DNA of 64,000 nucleotides from Musa acuminata AAA Group (GCF_036884655.1 NC_088347.1:14141501-14205500), one strand, 5' to 3'. Numbered from the stretch's first letter, positions 43,801-56,197 are shown. Program-made: numbers and translations. The notes: generated from the letters alone by a model not told the origin.

Positions 43801-46560
43801 AGTTTTTCATGAAGTGCTTAATTTAGATAATAGTAATAGGAAATAAAAAATTATTTTTTAAAAAATTATATCATGTTTTTCTTTTTAGCATCTTTGAAAA
43901 ATTAAAAAATTTGATCGTGAAAAGTATATTGCTAAGATTTCATGCATGTTATGCTTTGAAATGTTGAATGATGTATGCAACATTATGGATGATAGTTATA
44001 TGATATGTGATAATGCTTAGGATTAATCCATGCATGTGTATTTTGATGATTTTATGTCATGCATGAGTTTTTGAAGTAAATGTGATTTGAAACTCTAATT
44101 TTGGATTAACATATTTTTGGTTGAATCATTTTTATGACGAATTAAGATGATATTCTCATGACATATTAAGATGACATAGTGCATGTACATTTATGTATGA
44201 ATTTTTTGATAGTCTTTTTGATGATAGATGTGATATCATGATGTTTTATTTTTGATGTGTTTGGTCTTGACGGCTTTATAACGAAACTTATGTTTTGATT
44301 TTAAATGATGATACATGTTTTCACAAAAAGACTTGAACACCCTCACATGAAATCAATTATATGAAATGGAAATAAATTTTATATCCTATTGAGATTAATG
44401 AATTTATTTTACCATTCTTGTGAATCTCATGAAAATAAACATGATGAATATTTTGAAAATAAATGAGTGTATCATGCATTTGGTCTTAATGATTTCTCTT
44501 GAACATACTTTTTGAAATCATACTTGATAATGAATATTAAGATATTAAAAGGATGTTATCATGGAATCATGCTTGATAATTTATTTTACGAAATTTACCT
44601 TTCTATCTTGAATGTTGATTTTTTTTTTTTAAAAGCAAAGACATGCTCATAAGAAGCAAATCACATGAATAGAAATTTATAAAAATGAAATGTAATCCTC
44701 TATCTTATTGATTTTTTAATAAATATATGCTTGTCATATATGAATTTATTGAATGTAATTTTGAGGATGATTTCAGATTTGACAAATGCTTGATTTGTAT
44801 TTACGACATAAGATACATTTTAAATATGAATCATGTTTCAATCATGTTAAATGCTTCAATCATTTTCTATCTCTAGAGTTCTCGATTTTGATGAAATACA
44901 AGTGATAAATTCATTTATGATATCTTGTAAATCACTTGAATTATGAATGAGTTTTTTTTATGATGTGTTAAAAGAATCACTTAGAAAGAAAATATTTTTC
45001 CCATCTTATCGAGATTAATGATTTCATGATATTGTGTGGATCTCGAAATTGATTTTGATGAAATAGTAATAACATTATTCATGTTATGAATCTCAAAAAT
45101 GATAATTTGATTATGATTTTTTTTATGAATTAACTTGAATGAAATTTTGTTTTAACAGAATCATGAACTTTTCCTTGACTTCTTGACTTAAGAATTTTGA
45201 AGAAACATGATGATTACTTGATATTTGATACTTGAAATTTCTTGTAAAATATGATCTTGATAAGAATGTTTCAATTTGCGCTTTGTGCTATATCTTTTCA
45301 AATGAATCATGAGCCTTGATATCATATATTTCATAATATAGAAATAACAAGATTTCTTTGCCTTGTATGTCTTGTGTAATGATTGTACATCAATTTGCTT
45401 TATTATGAATTATATGAATCTTGATCGTGAACTTATTAAGAAGAATTTTAATGAACCATGAATCATATCTTTGGTATTCACGAATTGATCCTTATTGATA
45501 TCTTTCATTGATATGATAAATTATCATCTCATGATATATCGCATAATTATATCATGCTTTGCGATTGTATCATGTGATCTTTGCTAAATTTTCACATTGA
45601 TATTCTTCATGACATGATTTCTTGGCATTGTTGTCTTGTATGCTTCATGTGATAATATGAATACATGAAACACTTATGATATGATTTTTATACAATTTCG
45701 TGTATTCATAAATTATTTATCTCATCACCCAATAACTCTTCTTGATATTCCTTATGAGATGAAATGAAATAATGCATGAAATACAAATGAGAAGTTAATG
45801 ATCATGCATGATAGGATGTAATGAATTTTGACATTTAGATACCATCATTTGAATAGCTATGATCATGTTGCCAAAATGATATATCATGAATGCTTGAATA
45901 TCATGTTTGATATGCTCATAATGATGATTGATTTTTCGGTATCATGCATAAAAAAAAAAATGTAATGTAATGTTAATGAATTTGTGCATTGAAACTATAA
46001 TGATGCACAAATAAGAATGATTACTTACCTTTGTCATGATTTAGAAATTGATGTAAAGGGTTTTTACCTTCTTTTTGACAATGACAAAGGGGGAGATAGA
46101 TTGCTAGCACAATTCAAGAAAAATGCAAAAATTACACTTCTCAAAAGAGAAGAAATTGCTATCTTGAATATCACCGATAATTGCTAGCTTGAAATGTCAA
46201 CAAAATGCAAAAACTTGTTTACTTTCTTACACATCTAAAGAGAAGATGCAAATGTAACACTTGCCAAATTGTTTGCTTGCCTCATGTAAAACATTGTCTC
46301 TTGGTAGTTTGGCATTTTGCTAAGAAAGCAAAAATGACACTTCTCAAAAGAGAAGAAAGAGCTTGCTATCTTAAACATCACAAGCTTGCCTATCTTAAGA
46401 AATAAAAATTTATAAAAGTGTTATCTTGCCTATCACAAGAAGCAAAACTTGCAACTTATACATTGCATTTCCTTTCATGCAATGTAAGGAACTTTTTATC
46501 TCTAAACACATAAGAGTAGGAACTTCTCCTTTTTGTTGATGACATAGGGGGAGAAGTATA
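43801..46560 (+). mobile_element. AT-rich non-coding internal region of E
   Basis: About 2.8 kb with no supported gene. ATGATTTT- and TATCATG-rich sequence comes first. From about 46075 the pre-PPT block contains two purine-run motifs (GACAAAGGGGGAGATAG near 46083 and GACATAGGGGGAGAAGTATA at 46541-46560) around words such as TTGCTAGCTTGAAAT and CTCAAAAGAGAAGAAA. Element D inserted immediately after the second motif. Confidence 0.7.
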
Positions 46561-48603
46561 TGTTAGGATCGAGAGCACTAAGAGGGGGGGGGTGAATTAG
46601 TGCAGCGGAAATCTTACAATAATTTAAAAATGAAAGCTGCATTCATCCGATAGAAAACGATTTCGATATAAAAGCAGAATCACAGTGCAGTTTGCGTCTA
46701 AGCGCAGTTTGCGTCTAAACACAATTTGCGTCTAAGCGCAGTTTGCGTCTAAATGCAGTTTTACGTCTAAACGCAGTTTTGCGTCTAAACGCAGTTTTAC
46801 GTCTAAACGCAGTTTTACGTCTAAACGTAGTTTTACGTCTAAACGCAGTTTTGCGTCTAAACGCTATTTTACGTCTAAACGTAATTTTACGTCTAAATGT
46901 AGTTTTGCGTCTAAAAACAGTTTTGAACCTTGAAAAGCGTTTTTCGTAGAAGGCAATTTGCAGTTATAAATGGAATCCGAATGTAAGCGTAAACTGCAGT
47001 GTGAAGATCGTACGAAAACACGATTTACGTTTGAATGCAGATTCTGAAAGATCAGAGCTTAGAAACTTGTTTGTAAAAGCGCAGAGGGCAGTAGCAATGT
47101 AGGAGGTTTGCAGTAAAGATAAAGTGCTCAAAGTAAAAGCAAACTAGAGATTTAGAGTGGTTCGGTCAGTCTTGACCTACTTCACTTTTGGCATCCTCCT
47201 CCGACGAGGTCACCGACGTCAACTAGCTGCCTTACTTCAATGGGCGAAGGCTAACTGCCCTTTTACAGTTTCTCTCCTTTTGACAGGCTCAGGAGACAAC
47301 CTTTACAGATCCTTTCTCTCCTCTCTTTACAACTCAAGACTTGAAGAACAGAAGGAGGAGAACTTTAGGACTTTACACAAATTTGAGCTCTTAGAATCAC
47401 TGAAAAGATCAAGAATTCGGTGTGGATCTGTATCTTTTCAGTGCTGAATGGGTGGGGTATTTATAGGCCACAACCCAGTTCAAATTTGGAGCTCAAAACG
47501 ATCAAATCGATCAAATCCCAGAATTCTGGGATCAGGCGGTTGCACCTCTTGACTGGAGAGGTGGCACCGCCTGGCAGAGCTCGACTACTGAGCTCAGGCG
47601 ATTGCTCCTCTCTGCCAGAGCTCGAAGACTGAGCTCGATGGTTGCATCACCTGGCAGAGCTCGAAGACTGAGCTCAGTGGTTGCACCGCTTGGCAGAGCT
47701 CGAAGTCTGAGCTCGGTGGTTGCATCACCTGGCAGAGCTCGAAACTGAGCTCAGGCTGATGCACCTCTCTGCCAGAGCTCGAAGACTGAGCTCGGTGGTT
47801 GCATCACCTGGCAGAGCTCGAAACTGAGCTCAGGCTGATGCACCTCTCTGCCAGAGCTCGAAGACTGAGCTCGGTGGTTGCACCACCTGGCAGAGCTCGA
47901 AACTTAAGCTCTGGCGGTGCTACCTCTTGACAGAGGAGGTTGCACCGCCCAGTCTAGCTCGAAGACTGAGCTCTGGGCGGTTGCACCGCCTGGCTGGGGC
48001 GGTTGCACCGCCCAGTCTAGCTGGGAGACGCAGCCCTGGCGGTTGCACCTCCTGGCCTGGGCGGTTGCACCGCCTGGTGCAATCAGGGTCCGAATGGTTC
48101 GCTCCATTCGGCCCAATTCGAATCTTTTCAGGGGCCCAATTGCCCCAAGATTAAGCTAATGGGATCACCTCCCATTTTCAGGCTTAATCATCGTGCTAAC
48201 TACGATTAACTCTAAGACAACTTCTGCAGCTTTGCTCCGATGCGTCAATCACTTCTTCCGGCGAGTTTCCGGCGAACTTCCGTCGATCATCCGATAAACC
48301 CTCGGTGATCCTTCTGTGGACATCCGGCATACTCCTGGACTTTGCGACGATCCACTTGGCGAGTTCCGACGAGCTTCGCTTGGCAAGCTTCTGGACTTCT
48401 CGGATCTGTTCTCGCTGAACCTCCGACGACCGTCCGAACTTCCGTCGAACTTTCGAACTCCCAACATGATCATGATCTTGACTCCGGCGCAACACCTGCT
48501 GCTTGTCTTACTCTCATCGTAGTTAATCCTGCACACTTATCTCAACACATAGATTAGATAACAAATGACAATTGACTTCATCATCAAAATCCGAGATTCA
48601 ACA
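46561..48603 (-). repeat. 3' LTR of element D
   Basis: TGTTAGGATCGAGAGCACTA to GAGATTCAACA, 2043 bp: 18-bp array 46688-46924, TATA near 47456-47466 (minus strand), GAGCTC/GGCGGT repeats 47530-48080. It lacks the roughly 370-bp U3 block seen in C. Confidence 0.92.
46688..46924. repeat. 17/18-bp minisatellite, left LTR of D
   Basis: About 13 units of CGTCTAAACGCAGTTTTA and variants. 87 bp (five units) shorter than the array in the right LTR of the same element. Confidence 0.92.
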
Positions 48604-48617
48604 ATCTCCCCCTTTTT
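48604..48617 (-). other. Polypurine tract of element D
   Basis: The minus strand reads AAAAAGGGGGAGAT directly before TGTTGAATCTCGG, the LTR start. It is the plus-strand primer site. Confidence 0.9.
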
Positions 48618-49395
48618 GATGATGACAATCAATTGATAATGGAGTTATCCTTAACTCCCCCTATCTATATGCCATAGTTGAGATAAGTCAACCTTGAATT
48701 CAAGACCTAAGAATTCAAGTGATGTATTGATAAGTTACATCAGTTAAACTTATCAATGCTCCCATCATGATACCCATCATGATGTATCTCTTCAAGAATG
48801 ATGTCAAGGCATGACATACATCATCAAGTTTGTATGATAGTGTTTGTAACTATTCATCATGTAATCATATAAAGCTACGAAGAATTATTACATGATGCAC
48901 ACATTTGAGATTTTCTAGCAAGTTTGCATTTACTTCACAAGATAGAATATCAAATCAAGACATGATGCAAACTATAGCACATGTTCACATATCTCTTGGT
49001 GATGCAAGGATGGCATAACTATAACATTGTTTATAGCATCACTCAAGTATTTGCAACTATGATATAGACATGATTATGGCAATTCAGCTATGACATAGTG
49101 TTTATCAATTCATATGTTTCTCCCCCTTTGTCATCAACAAAAAACACGATAGCATTATCAAGCACATAAAGGAAGTCATGACACATATAACACTTTGAAT
49201 ATCTCTTTATTGTTTGTTGCTTGAAGGAGGAAAGTCATTTTTCAAAAAGTTTTCATAGCATTCAAACCGAAAAATGAACTTCTTACATGCATTTGGTTAA
49301 AAATATTCGTCACATAATTTGTAACATGTTATTTGATCAAGCGATGTCAAGGCATGTAATAGTAATACCATCCGAAAAATAATTTTAACTATTCA
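48618..49395 (-). mobile_element. 3' non-coding region of element D
   Basis: About 780 bp between the pol stop and the PPT. No frame of note, and no envelope-like gene of the kind reported in some SIRE elements. One further purine-run motif (plus CTCCCCCTTTGTCATCAAC near 49121-49139). Confidence 0.75.
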
Positions 49396-52002
49396 TCATG
49401 TATTCGGACACATCAACATTCCTAATTCTCTTCTTATGTAATCAAATTGTTCTTCACATAGGGGTTTTGTAAAGATATCAGCTAGTTGATGTTTGGTATC
49501 AATAAACTCTATGGTTACATCATGATTAGTGATATGATCTCGTATAAAGTGATGTCTAATATCAATGTGTTTTGTTCTTGAGTGTTGTATAGGATTTTTA
49601 GTTAAGCATATTGCACTCGTGTTATCACATTTAATGGGAATATCTTTAAGATTCACTTTGTAATCTTCTAAAGTGTTTTTCATCCATACAACTTGTGCAC
49701 AGCATGCACTTGCTGCAATGTATTCAGCTTCGGTTGTTGATAGAGCAACCGAGTTTTGTTTCTTAGATGACCAGGATACAAGGGCATGTCCTAAAAATTG
49801 ACATGATCCTGATGTGCTTTTTCTATCTAGTCTACAGCCAGCGAAGTCCGCATCAGCATACGCTGTTAATTCAAAATTTTCTGATTTTGGGTACCATAAT
49901 CCTAGATTGGTAGTTCCATTAAGATATCTGAGTATTCTTTTGACTACTTTGAGATGAGATATCTTAGGGTCTGATTGAAATCTAGCACAAAGTCCTACAC
50001 TGAACATGATGTCTGGTCTGGTGGCAGTGAGGTAAAGTAAACTTCCTATCATACCCCTATAGGATTTTTGATCGAAGCTTTCTCCATTCTCATCAATTTC
50101 TAACTTAGTGGAGGTGCTCATAGGAGTGTCAATGGCTTTTGAATTATTCATTTTGAACTTCTTTAGCAAACTCACAGCATATTTGGTTTGACTAATAAAG
50201 ATGTCATTGCTTAGTTGTTTGATTTGTAGGCCTAAGAAGAATGTTAACTCTCCCATTAGACTCATTTCGAATTCACGACTCATAGTTTTCGCAAAGGATT
50301 CACAAAGAGATTCATTTGTAGAACCAAAGATAATATCATCAACATAAATTTGAACAATGAGAAAATTGTTTTCAAGGTTCTTGATGAATAATGTAGTATC
50401 AACCTTGCCTTTTATGAAATTATTTTCAATAAGAAAAGAACTAAGTCTCTCGTACCAAGCCCTAGGAGCTTGTTTTAAACCATAGAGAGCTTTAGTTAAT
50501 CTAAACACATGATTAGGGAGACTATTATTTTCAAATCCAGGAGGTTGTTCAACATAAACTTCTTCGGAAATAAAGCCATTAAGAAAGGCGCTTTTAACAT
50601 CCATTTGAAACAACTTAAAATTTTTACTGCTAGCGTAGGCAAGGAGCATCCTTATGGCTTCCAATCGTGCCACAGGAGCGAAGGTTTCTTCGTAATCGAT
50701 ACCTTCTTCTTGGTTAAAACCTTTGGCCACTAATCTAGCCTTGTTTCTAACCACGATTCCATTTTCATTTTGCTTGTTTCTGAAGACCCATTTAGTACCA
50801 ATAACTAGATGGTCATTTGGCCTAGGAACAAGCTTCCACACTTCATTTCTCTCAAATTGATTTAATTCATCTTGCATTGCGATAATCCATGAATCATCTT
50901 TCATGGCTTCATCAACGCATTTGGGTTCAATTTGGGAGAGAAAGGCGGTATTTGCACAAAAGGTTTTAAGAGAAGATCGTGTTTGAACTCCCTTTGATGT
51001 GTCTCCTAAGATTAGCTCCTTAGGATGAGCATCTACATACTTCCAATCCTTGGGTAAGGAAATCTGAGAAGTGGATGCATCCAAGTTGCTAGTTGGAGAC
51101 GGGGTCTCGTTTAAATTTAAAGAATCAAAATTAACATCATCGTCAAGATCATTTTTCGTGATTTCAGAAGTCTCATTGAAAACAACATGAATGGATTCTT
51201 CAATAATTAGAGTTCTTTTATTAAAGATACGAAAGGCTTTAGAAACTGTAGAATAACCAAGAAAGATTCCTTCATCGGATTTAGCATCAAATTTTCCTAA
51301 GTTGTCTTTTTCATTCAAGATAAAACATTTACACCCAAAGACTTTGAAATATGAAACGTTGGGTTTTTTATTATTCCATAACTCATAGGGAGTTTTGGTT
51401 AGTAGAGGTCTTACTAGAACTCTATTTAAGATATAGCATGCAGTATTTACGGCTTTGGCCCAAAAATATTTGGGTAGGTTATGTTCATTCAACATGGTTC
51501 TTGCCATTTCTTGTAAATTTTGATTTTTTCTTTCTACAACTCCATTTTGTTGAGGGTTTCTAGGAGTAGAGAAATTATGGTTGTATCCATTTAGTTCACA
51601 AAATTCTTGGAAATCATGGTTTTGAAATTCACCACCATGATCACTCCTAATTGACGAAATCATAGAACCTTTCTCATTCTGAACGAGTTTGCAAAACTTG
51701 GTAAAAGATCTAAGGCATTCACTTTTCTGTTTTAAAAAGTAAGTCCATGTGTATCTGCTATAGTCATCTATGATGACGAAAGCGTATTTGCTACCTCCTA
51801 GGCTTGATGTGGAGATGGGTCCGAACAAGTCCATATGGATCAATTGTAAGGGCCTAGAGGTGCTTACTTGATTTTTAGATTTGAAGCTACTCTTAATTTG
51901 TTTACCTAATTGGCAGGCATCACATACATTATCTTTGATGAACTTGATATAAGGAATTCCTCTTACAAGTTCTTTGGATGATATTTGAGTGATTAGCTTC
52001 AT
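49396..52002 (-). CDS. pol: SIRE pol: integrase, reverse transcriptase, RNase H (868 aa)
   Basis: Copies the element's RNA into DNA and inserts it into the genome. Counting from the first Met of the open frame: second half of the integrase zinc finger C27-x2-C30 (its two His lie upstream in WHRRLGH, still in this frame but before the Met); integrase core with D58, D121 and E157 ([22 protein letters not shown]); TPYELW at 205; RT from about 389 with [13 protein letters not shown] and the catalytic YVDD at 553-556; RNase H with AYADADF (D717), STTEAEY (E758/E760) and KCDN (D793); end at DIFTKPL. All catalytic residues are present and the frame has no internal break. The Met at 52002 is probably not the natural start: the frame continues upstream without ATG to the frameshift near 52120, and in the family pol is made as part of gag-pol. 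Confidence 0.93.
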   Translation of the reverse strand: MKLITQISSKELVRGIPYIKFIKDNVCDACQLGKQIKSSFKSKNQVSTSRPLQLIHMDLFGPISTSSLGGSKYAFVIIDDYSRYTWTYFLKQKSECLRSFTKFCKLVQNEKGSMISSIRSDHGGEFQNHDFQEFCELNGYNHNFSTPRNPQQNGVVERKNQNLQEMARTMLNEHNLPKYFWAKAVNTACYILNRVLVRPLLTKTPYELWNNKKPNVSYFKVFGCKCFILNEKDNLGKFDAKSDEGIFLGYSTVSKAFRIFNKRTLIIEESIHVVFNETSEITKNDLDDDVNFDSLNLNETPSPTSNLDASTSQISLPKDWKYVDAHPKELILGDTSKGVQTRSSLKTFCANTAFLSQIEPKCVDEAMKDDSWIIAMQDELNQFERNEVWKLVPRPNDHLVIGTKWVFRNKQNENGIVVRNKARLVAKGFNQEEGIDYEETFAPVARLEAIRMLLAYASSKNFKLFQMDVKSAFLNGFISEEVYVEQPPGFENNSLPNHVFRLTKALYGLKQAPRAWYERLSSFLIENNFIKGKVDTTLFIKNLENNFLIVQIYVDDIIFGSTNESLCESFAKTMSREFEMSLMGELTFFLGLQIKQLSNDIFISQTKYAVSLLKKFKMNNSKAIDTPMSTSTKLEIDENGESFDQKSYRGMIGSLLYLTATRPDIMFSVGLCARFQSDPKISHLKVVKRILRYLNGTTNLGLWYPKSENFELTAYADADFAGCRLDRKSTSGSCQFLGHALVSWSSKKQNSVALSTTEAEYIAASACCAQVVWMKNTLEDYKVNLKDIPIKCDNTSAICLTKNPIQHSRTKHIDIRHHFIRDHITNHDVTIEFIDTKHQLADIFTKPLCEEQFDYIRRELGMLMCPNT

Positions 52003-52046
52003 GCTAGCATGACCTAATCTTCTGTGCCATATCCAAGCATTCTCAT

Positions 52047-52439
52047 TTAAAGCAGAAAAACATGTTTCATTATATAAATTATTGATGTCAATAGTGTATT
52101 TTGTTTTAATGCAATCATATATATGTTTTTGTGAGGTTTTTCAATGACGCAAGCATTAGATTCAAATCTGATAATATATCCTTTATTACACAATTGACTA
52201 ATGCTCAGGAGGTTATGTTTTAGACCATCAACTAGCAAAACATCTTCAATAGAAAAGTTGGATTTGTTACCTATGGTTCCTTTGCCAATGATTTTACCCT
52301 TGTTGTTGTCTCCGAAGGTGACATATCCTTCGTTTATGCTAGAGAGCTTAGAGAATTGGGATGAATCTCCGGTCATATGCCTTGAGCATCCACTGTCAAG
52401 GTACCATCTCTTGCTCCTAGCTTGCGATGGTTTAGTTTT
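52047..52439 (-). pseudogene. SIRE protease region, cut off on both sides
   Basis: The aspartic protease active site DSG lies at 52397-52389 (context WYLDSGCSRHMTGD), followed by ILLVDGLKHNLLSISQLCN-type words ending LLSISQLCNKGYIIRF. The frame is the same as gag but separated from it by TAG at 52442-52440. Downstream, after [10 protein letters not shown], the frame leaves that of pol and stops at 52047. The shift coincides with an (AT)4 run at 52117-52124, which could carry an extra AT. So protease is present in sequence but is not joined in frame to integrase. Confidence 0.85.
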
Positions 52440-54017
52440 CTACAAGAAAGGATGATGTTTAGGTACCCATTTGCTTTTGGGTTCCTCACAAATAGATCTA
52501 CATTTTTTATCATGTTGCATAGAATTTGTCATGGTTCCTTTAGGAACCCAAATCAATTTGTTTGGACTCAATTTCCTGAATGGACAATAATGTGTCCTGT
52601 GTCCAAACTTGCAACAAAAGTTGCATTTGCTTCTAACATGTAAGATGGGGCCTTTTACGAAGGTAGTTGGATTTTGGTGAGGACTCCTTACAAATCCAAT
52701 CCCACTTCTTTTGGGAGCATGACCCTTGTTTGTAAGGATCATGTTTAATGACTTGCTACCAACCTCGAATTTCTTCAAGGTGTCCTTAAGTAGCAAGTTT
52801 TCTTTTTGACAGATTTCTAGATCATGACATTTTATACATGAATTTAAACTATCATGATATTCGATTTTTAACTTATTAAAATCACAAGTAAGACTATCAT
52901 GTACCTTTTTTAGCAATTTGTATTTTCTATTTATTACTTTGCATTCATCAAATAAATCATGGAAGGCATTTAATAATTCATCGAAAGATAAATCAGCATC
53001 TAATAAATCCGTTACCTCCTCTTCGATGGCCATTAAGGCGTAATGAGCAACTTGCTCGGTGTTGGACTCTTCTTCTTCAGATGCGCTCGCGTCATCCCAT
53101 GTTGCTTGAAGAGCCTTCTTCTTTGATGTTCTTCTTTTGACTTGGGGACAATCATTCTTGTAGTGTCCCGGCTTTTTACATTCGTAGCAGATCACTTGGT
53201 CCTTCTTGGGTTCAAGTTTATTTTTCACATCGTTTTTAAACTTGTTTCTTTTAAAGAATTTCTTAAACCTTTTTGTCAAAAGTGCTAAGTCATCATCACA
53301 GTCCTCATCACTTGAGTTTTCTCTCAAGTGGCATTCAGAAGTTTTAAGTGTCATATCCTTCCTGTTCTTTGGAAGGATGTCTTCTTGCTCTTCATGAGCT
53401 TTGCAAGTCATTTCGTAGGTCATTAATGACCCGATTAGTTCTTCAAGAGGGAAGTTGCGCAGATCTTTTGCCTCTTGAATAGTAGTGACTTTAGGATCCC
53501 AACTTTTAGGAAGGGATCTTAGTATTTTATTTACGAGTTCAAAATCCGAAAAACATTTTCTGAGTCCTTTTAGACCATTGACGACATCCGTGAAACGGGT
53601 AAACATGTCGCCAATGGTTTCACTCGGTTTCATTCGGAAAAGTTCAAAAGAATGCAGCAGCAGATTGATTTTTGACTCTTTCACTCTACTTGTGCCCTCG
53701 TGGGTTACTTCAAGTGTGTGCCAAATATCAAATGCAGTTTCGCAAGTTGAAACACGATTAAACTCGTTTTTATCAAGTGCGCAAAATAAGGCATTCATAG
53801 CCTTTGCATTAAGAGCGAAAGCCTTCTTTTCCAGCTCATTCCAATCGATCATTGGAAGAGAAGACTTTGAGAATCCGTTTTCAACAAGGTTCCACAGTTC
53901 AGAATCCATAGAAATAAGAAAGATCCTCATTCGGGTCTTCCAGTAGGTGTAGTCCGTTCCACTGAACATGGGTGGACGTGTAATAGAATGCCCCTCTTGG
54001 TTTCCGGCGTATGCCAT
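52440..54017 (-). CDS. gag: SIRE gag of element D (525 aa), two zinc knuckles
   Basis: Capsid/nucleocapsid precursor that assembles particles and packages element RNA. The ATG lies 36 bp from the PBS, the same spacing as in C and E. UBN2-type gag core at residues 20-210 (YTYWKTRMRIFLIS, ALFCALDKNEFNRV, FDIWHTLEVTHEGTSRVKES, PSETIGDMFTRFTDVVNGLK, EELIGSLMTYEMTC). A first CCHC knuckle, C277-x2-C280-x4-H285-x4-C290 (CYECKKPGHYKNDC). An acidic stretch at 309-321, a coil-like charged region at 345-420, and a second CX2CX4HX4C at C465-C468-H473-C478. The frame ends with a TAG at 52442-52440 before the protease motif. In most Copia elements gag and protease are one frame, so this stop is probably a mutation (or needs readthrough). 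Confidence 0.93.
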   Translation of the reverse strand: MAYAGNQEGHSITRPPMFSGTDYTYWKTRMRIFLISMDSELWNLVENGFSKSSLPMIDWNELEKKAFALNAKAMNALFCALDKNEFNRVSTCETAFDIWHTLEVTHEGTSRVKESKINLLLHSFELFRMKPSETIGDMFTRFTDVVNGLKGLRKCFSDFELVNKILRSLPKSWDPKVTTIQEAKDLRNFPLEELIGSLMTYEMTCKAHEEQEDILPKNRKDMTLKTSECHLRENSSDEDCDDDLALLTKRFKKFFKRNKFKNDVKNKLEPKKDQVICYECKKPGHYKNDCPQVKRRTSKKKALQATWDDASASEEEESNTEQVAHYALMAIEEEVTDLLDADLSFDELLNAFHDLFDECKVINRKYKLLKKVHDSLTCDFNKLKIEYHDSLNSCIKCHDLEICQKENLLLKDTLKKFEVGSKSLNMILTNKGHAPKRSGIGFVRSPHQNPTTFVKGPILHVRSKCNFCCKFGHRTHYCPFRKLSPNKLIWVPKGTMTNSMQHDKKCRSICEEPKSKWVPKHHPFL

Positions 54018-54053
54018 CTCTCTTAGGTTTTAATCCTTTAGAGAGTTAACCTT

Positions 54054-54065
54054 GCTCTGATACCA
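54054..54065 (-). other. Primer binding site of element D
   Basis: The minus strand reads TGGTATCAGAGC, 2 bases from the 5' LTR at 54068. Confidence 0.93.
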
Positions 54066-54067
54066 AT

Positions 54068-56197
54068 TGTTAGGATCGAGAGCACTAAGAGGGGGGGGGG
54101 TGAATTAGTGCAGCGGAAATCTTACAATAATTTAAAAACGAAAGCTGCGTTCATCCGATAGAAAACGATTTCGATATAAAAGCAGAATCACAGTGCCGTT
54201 TGCGTCTAAGCGCAATTTGCGTCTAAGCGCAGTTTGCGTCTAAACACAGTTTGCGTCTAAGCGCAGTTTGCGTCTAAGCGCAGTTTGCGTCTAAACGCAG
54301 TTTTACATCTAAACGCAGTTTTGCGTCTAAACGTAGTTTTACGTCTAAACGCAGTTTTACATCTAAACGTAGTTTTGCGTCTAAGCGCAGTTTGCGTCTA
54401 AGCGCAGTTTGCGTCTAAACGCAGTTTTACATCTAAACGCAGTTTTGCGTCTAAACGTAGTTTTACGTCTAAACGCAGTTTTACATCTAAACGTAGTTTT
54501 GCGTCTAAAAGCAGATTTGAACCTTGAAAAGCGTTTTTCATAGAAGGCAATTTACAGTTATAAATGGAATCCGAATGTAAGCATAAACTGCAGTGTGAAG
54601 ATCGTACGAAAACACGATTTACGTTTGAATGCAGATTCTGAAAGATCAGAGCTTAGAAACTTGTTCGTAAAAGCGCAGAGGGCAGTAGCAATGTAGGAGG
54701 TTTGCAGTAATGATAAAGTGCTCAAAGTAAAAGCAAACCAGAGATTTAGAGTGGTTCGGTCAGTCTTGACCTACTCCACTTTTGGCTTCCTCCTCCGACG
54801 AGGTCACCGACGTCAACTAGCTGCCTTCCTTCAATGGGCGAAGGCTAACTACCCTTTTACAATTTCTCTCCTTTTGACAGGCTCAGGAGACAACCTTTAC
54901 AGATCCTTTCTCTCCTCTCTTTACAACTCAAGACTTGAAGAACAGAAGGAGGAGAACTTTAGGACTTTACACAAATTTGAGCTCTTAGAATCACTGAAAA
55001 GATCAAGAATTCGGTGTGGATCTGTATCTTTTCAATGTTGAATGGGTGGGGTATTTATAGGCCCCAACCCAGTTCAAATTTGGAGCTCAAAACGATCAAA
55101 TCGATCAAATCCCAGAATTCTGGGATCAGGCGGTTGCACCTCTTGACTGGAGAGGTGGCATCGCCTGGCAGAGCTCGACGACTGAGCTCAGGCGATTGCT
55201 CCTCTCTGCTAGAGCTCGAAGACTGAGCTCGATGGTTGCATCACCTGGCAGAGCTCGAAGACTGAGCTCAGTGGTTGCACCGCCTGGTAGAGCTCGAAGT
55301 CTGAGCTCGGTGGTTGCATCACCTGGCAGAGCTCGAAACTGAGCTCAGGCTGATGCACCTCTCTGCCAGAGCTCGAAGACTGAGCTCGGTGGTTGCATCA
55401 CCTGGCAGAGCTCGAAACTGAGCTCAGGCTGATGCACCTCTCTGCCAGAGCTCGAAGACTGAGCTCGATGGTTGCACCGCCTGGCAGAGCTCGAAACTTG
55501 AGCTCTGGCGGTGCTACCTCTTGACAGAGGAGGTTGCACCGCCCAGTCTAGCTCGAAGACTGAGCTCTGGGCGGTTGCACCGCCTGGCTAGGGCGGTTGC
55601 ACCGCCCAGTCTAGCTGGGAGACGCAGCCCTGGCGGTTACACCTCCCGGCCTGGGCGGTTGCACCGCTTGGTGCAATCAGGGTCCGAATGGTTCGCTCCA
55701 TTCGGCCCAATTCGAATCTTTTCAGGGGCCCAATTGCCCCAAGATTAAGCTAATGGGATAACCTCCCATTTTCAAGCTTAATCATCGTGCTAACTACGAT
55801 TAACTCTAAGACAACTTCTGCAGCTTTGCTCCGATGCGTCAATCGCTTCTTCCGGCGAGTTTCTGGCGAACTTCCGTCGATCATCCGATAAACCCTCGGT
55901 GATCCTTCTGCGGACATCCGGCATACTCCTGGACTTTGCGACGATCCACTTGGCGAGTTCCGACGAGCTTCTCTTGGCAAGCTTCTGGACTTCTCGGATC
56001 TGTTCTCGCTGAACCTCCGACGACCGTCCGAACTTCCGTCGAACTCTCGAACTCCCAACATGATCATGATCTTGACTCCGGCGCAACACCTGCTGCTTGT
56101 CTTACTCTCATCGTAGTTAATCCTGCACACTTATCTCAACACATAGATTAGATAACAAATGACAATTGACTTCATCATCAAAATCCGAGATTCAATA
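54068..56197 (-). repeat. 5' LTR of element D
   Basis: TGTTAGGATCGAGAGCACTA to GAGATTCAATA (terminal CA mutated to TA), 2130 bp. 18-bp array 54196-54518, TATA near 55051-55061 (minus strand), GAGCTC/GGCGGT repeats 55125-55675, CCGGCGAGTTTCTGG block 55840-56070. Confidence 0.92.
54196..54518. repeat. 17/18-bp minisatellite, right LTR of D, with internal duplication
   Basis: About 18 units. A block of about 124 bp is repeated: the series with TTTTACATC at 54301 recurs at 54425. This and the extra units account for the full 87-bp length difference from the left LTR. Confidence 0.9.

Larger units (their letters stand above)
46561..56197 (-). mobile_element. Near-complete SIRE/Maximus-type Copia element D
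   Basis: 9637 bp on the minus strand: 3' LTR 46561-48603, PPT 48604-48617, non-coding 48618-49395, pol and gag 49396-54017, PBS 54054-54065, 5' LTR 54068-56197. Perfect TSD GTATA at 46556-46560 and 56198-56202. Order gag-protease-integrase-RT-RNase H is Copia. The gag/pol vocabulary and long LTRs fit the SIRE/Maximus lineage, but no envelope-like frame is visible after pol. One stop codon and one small frameshift separate gag, protease and integrase. It is the best candidate in the window for the autonomous partner type of the gag-only elements. Confidence 0.93.

Noticed and set aside
48618..49395. Envelope-like gene after pol, as reported in some SIRE elements
   Set aside because: No frame of useful length and no membrane segment in the 780 bp between the pol stop and the PPT.
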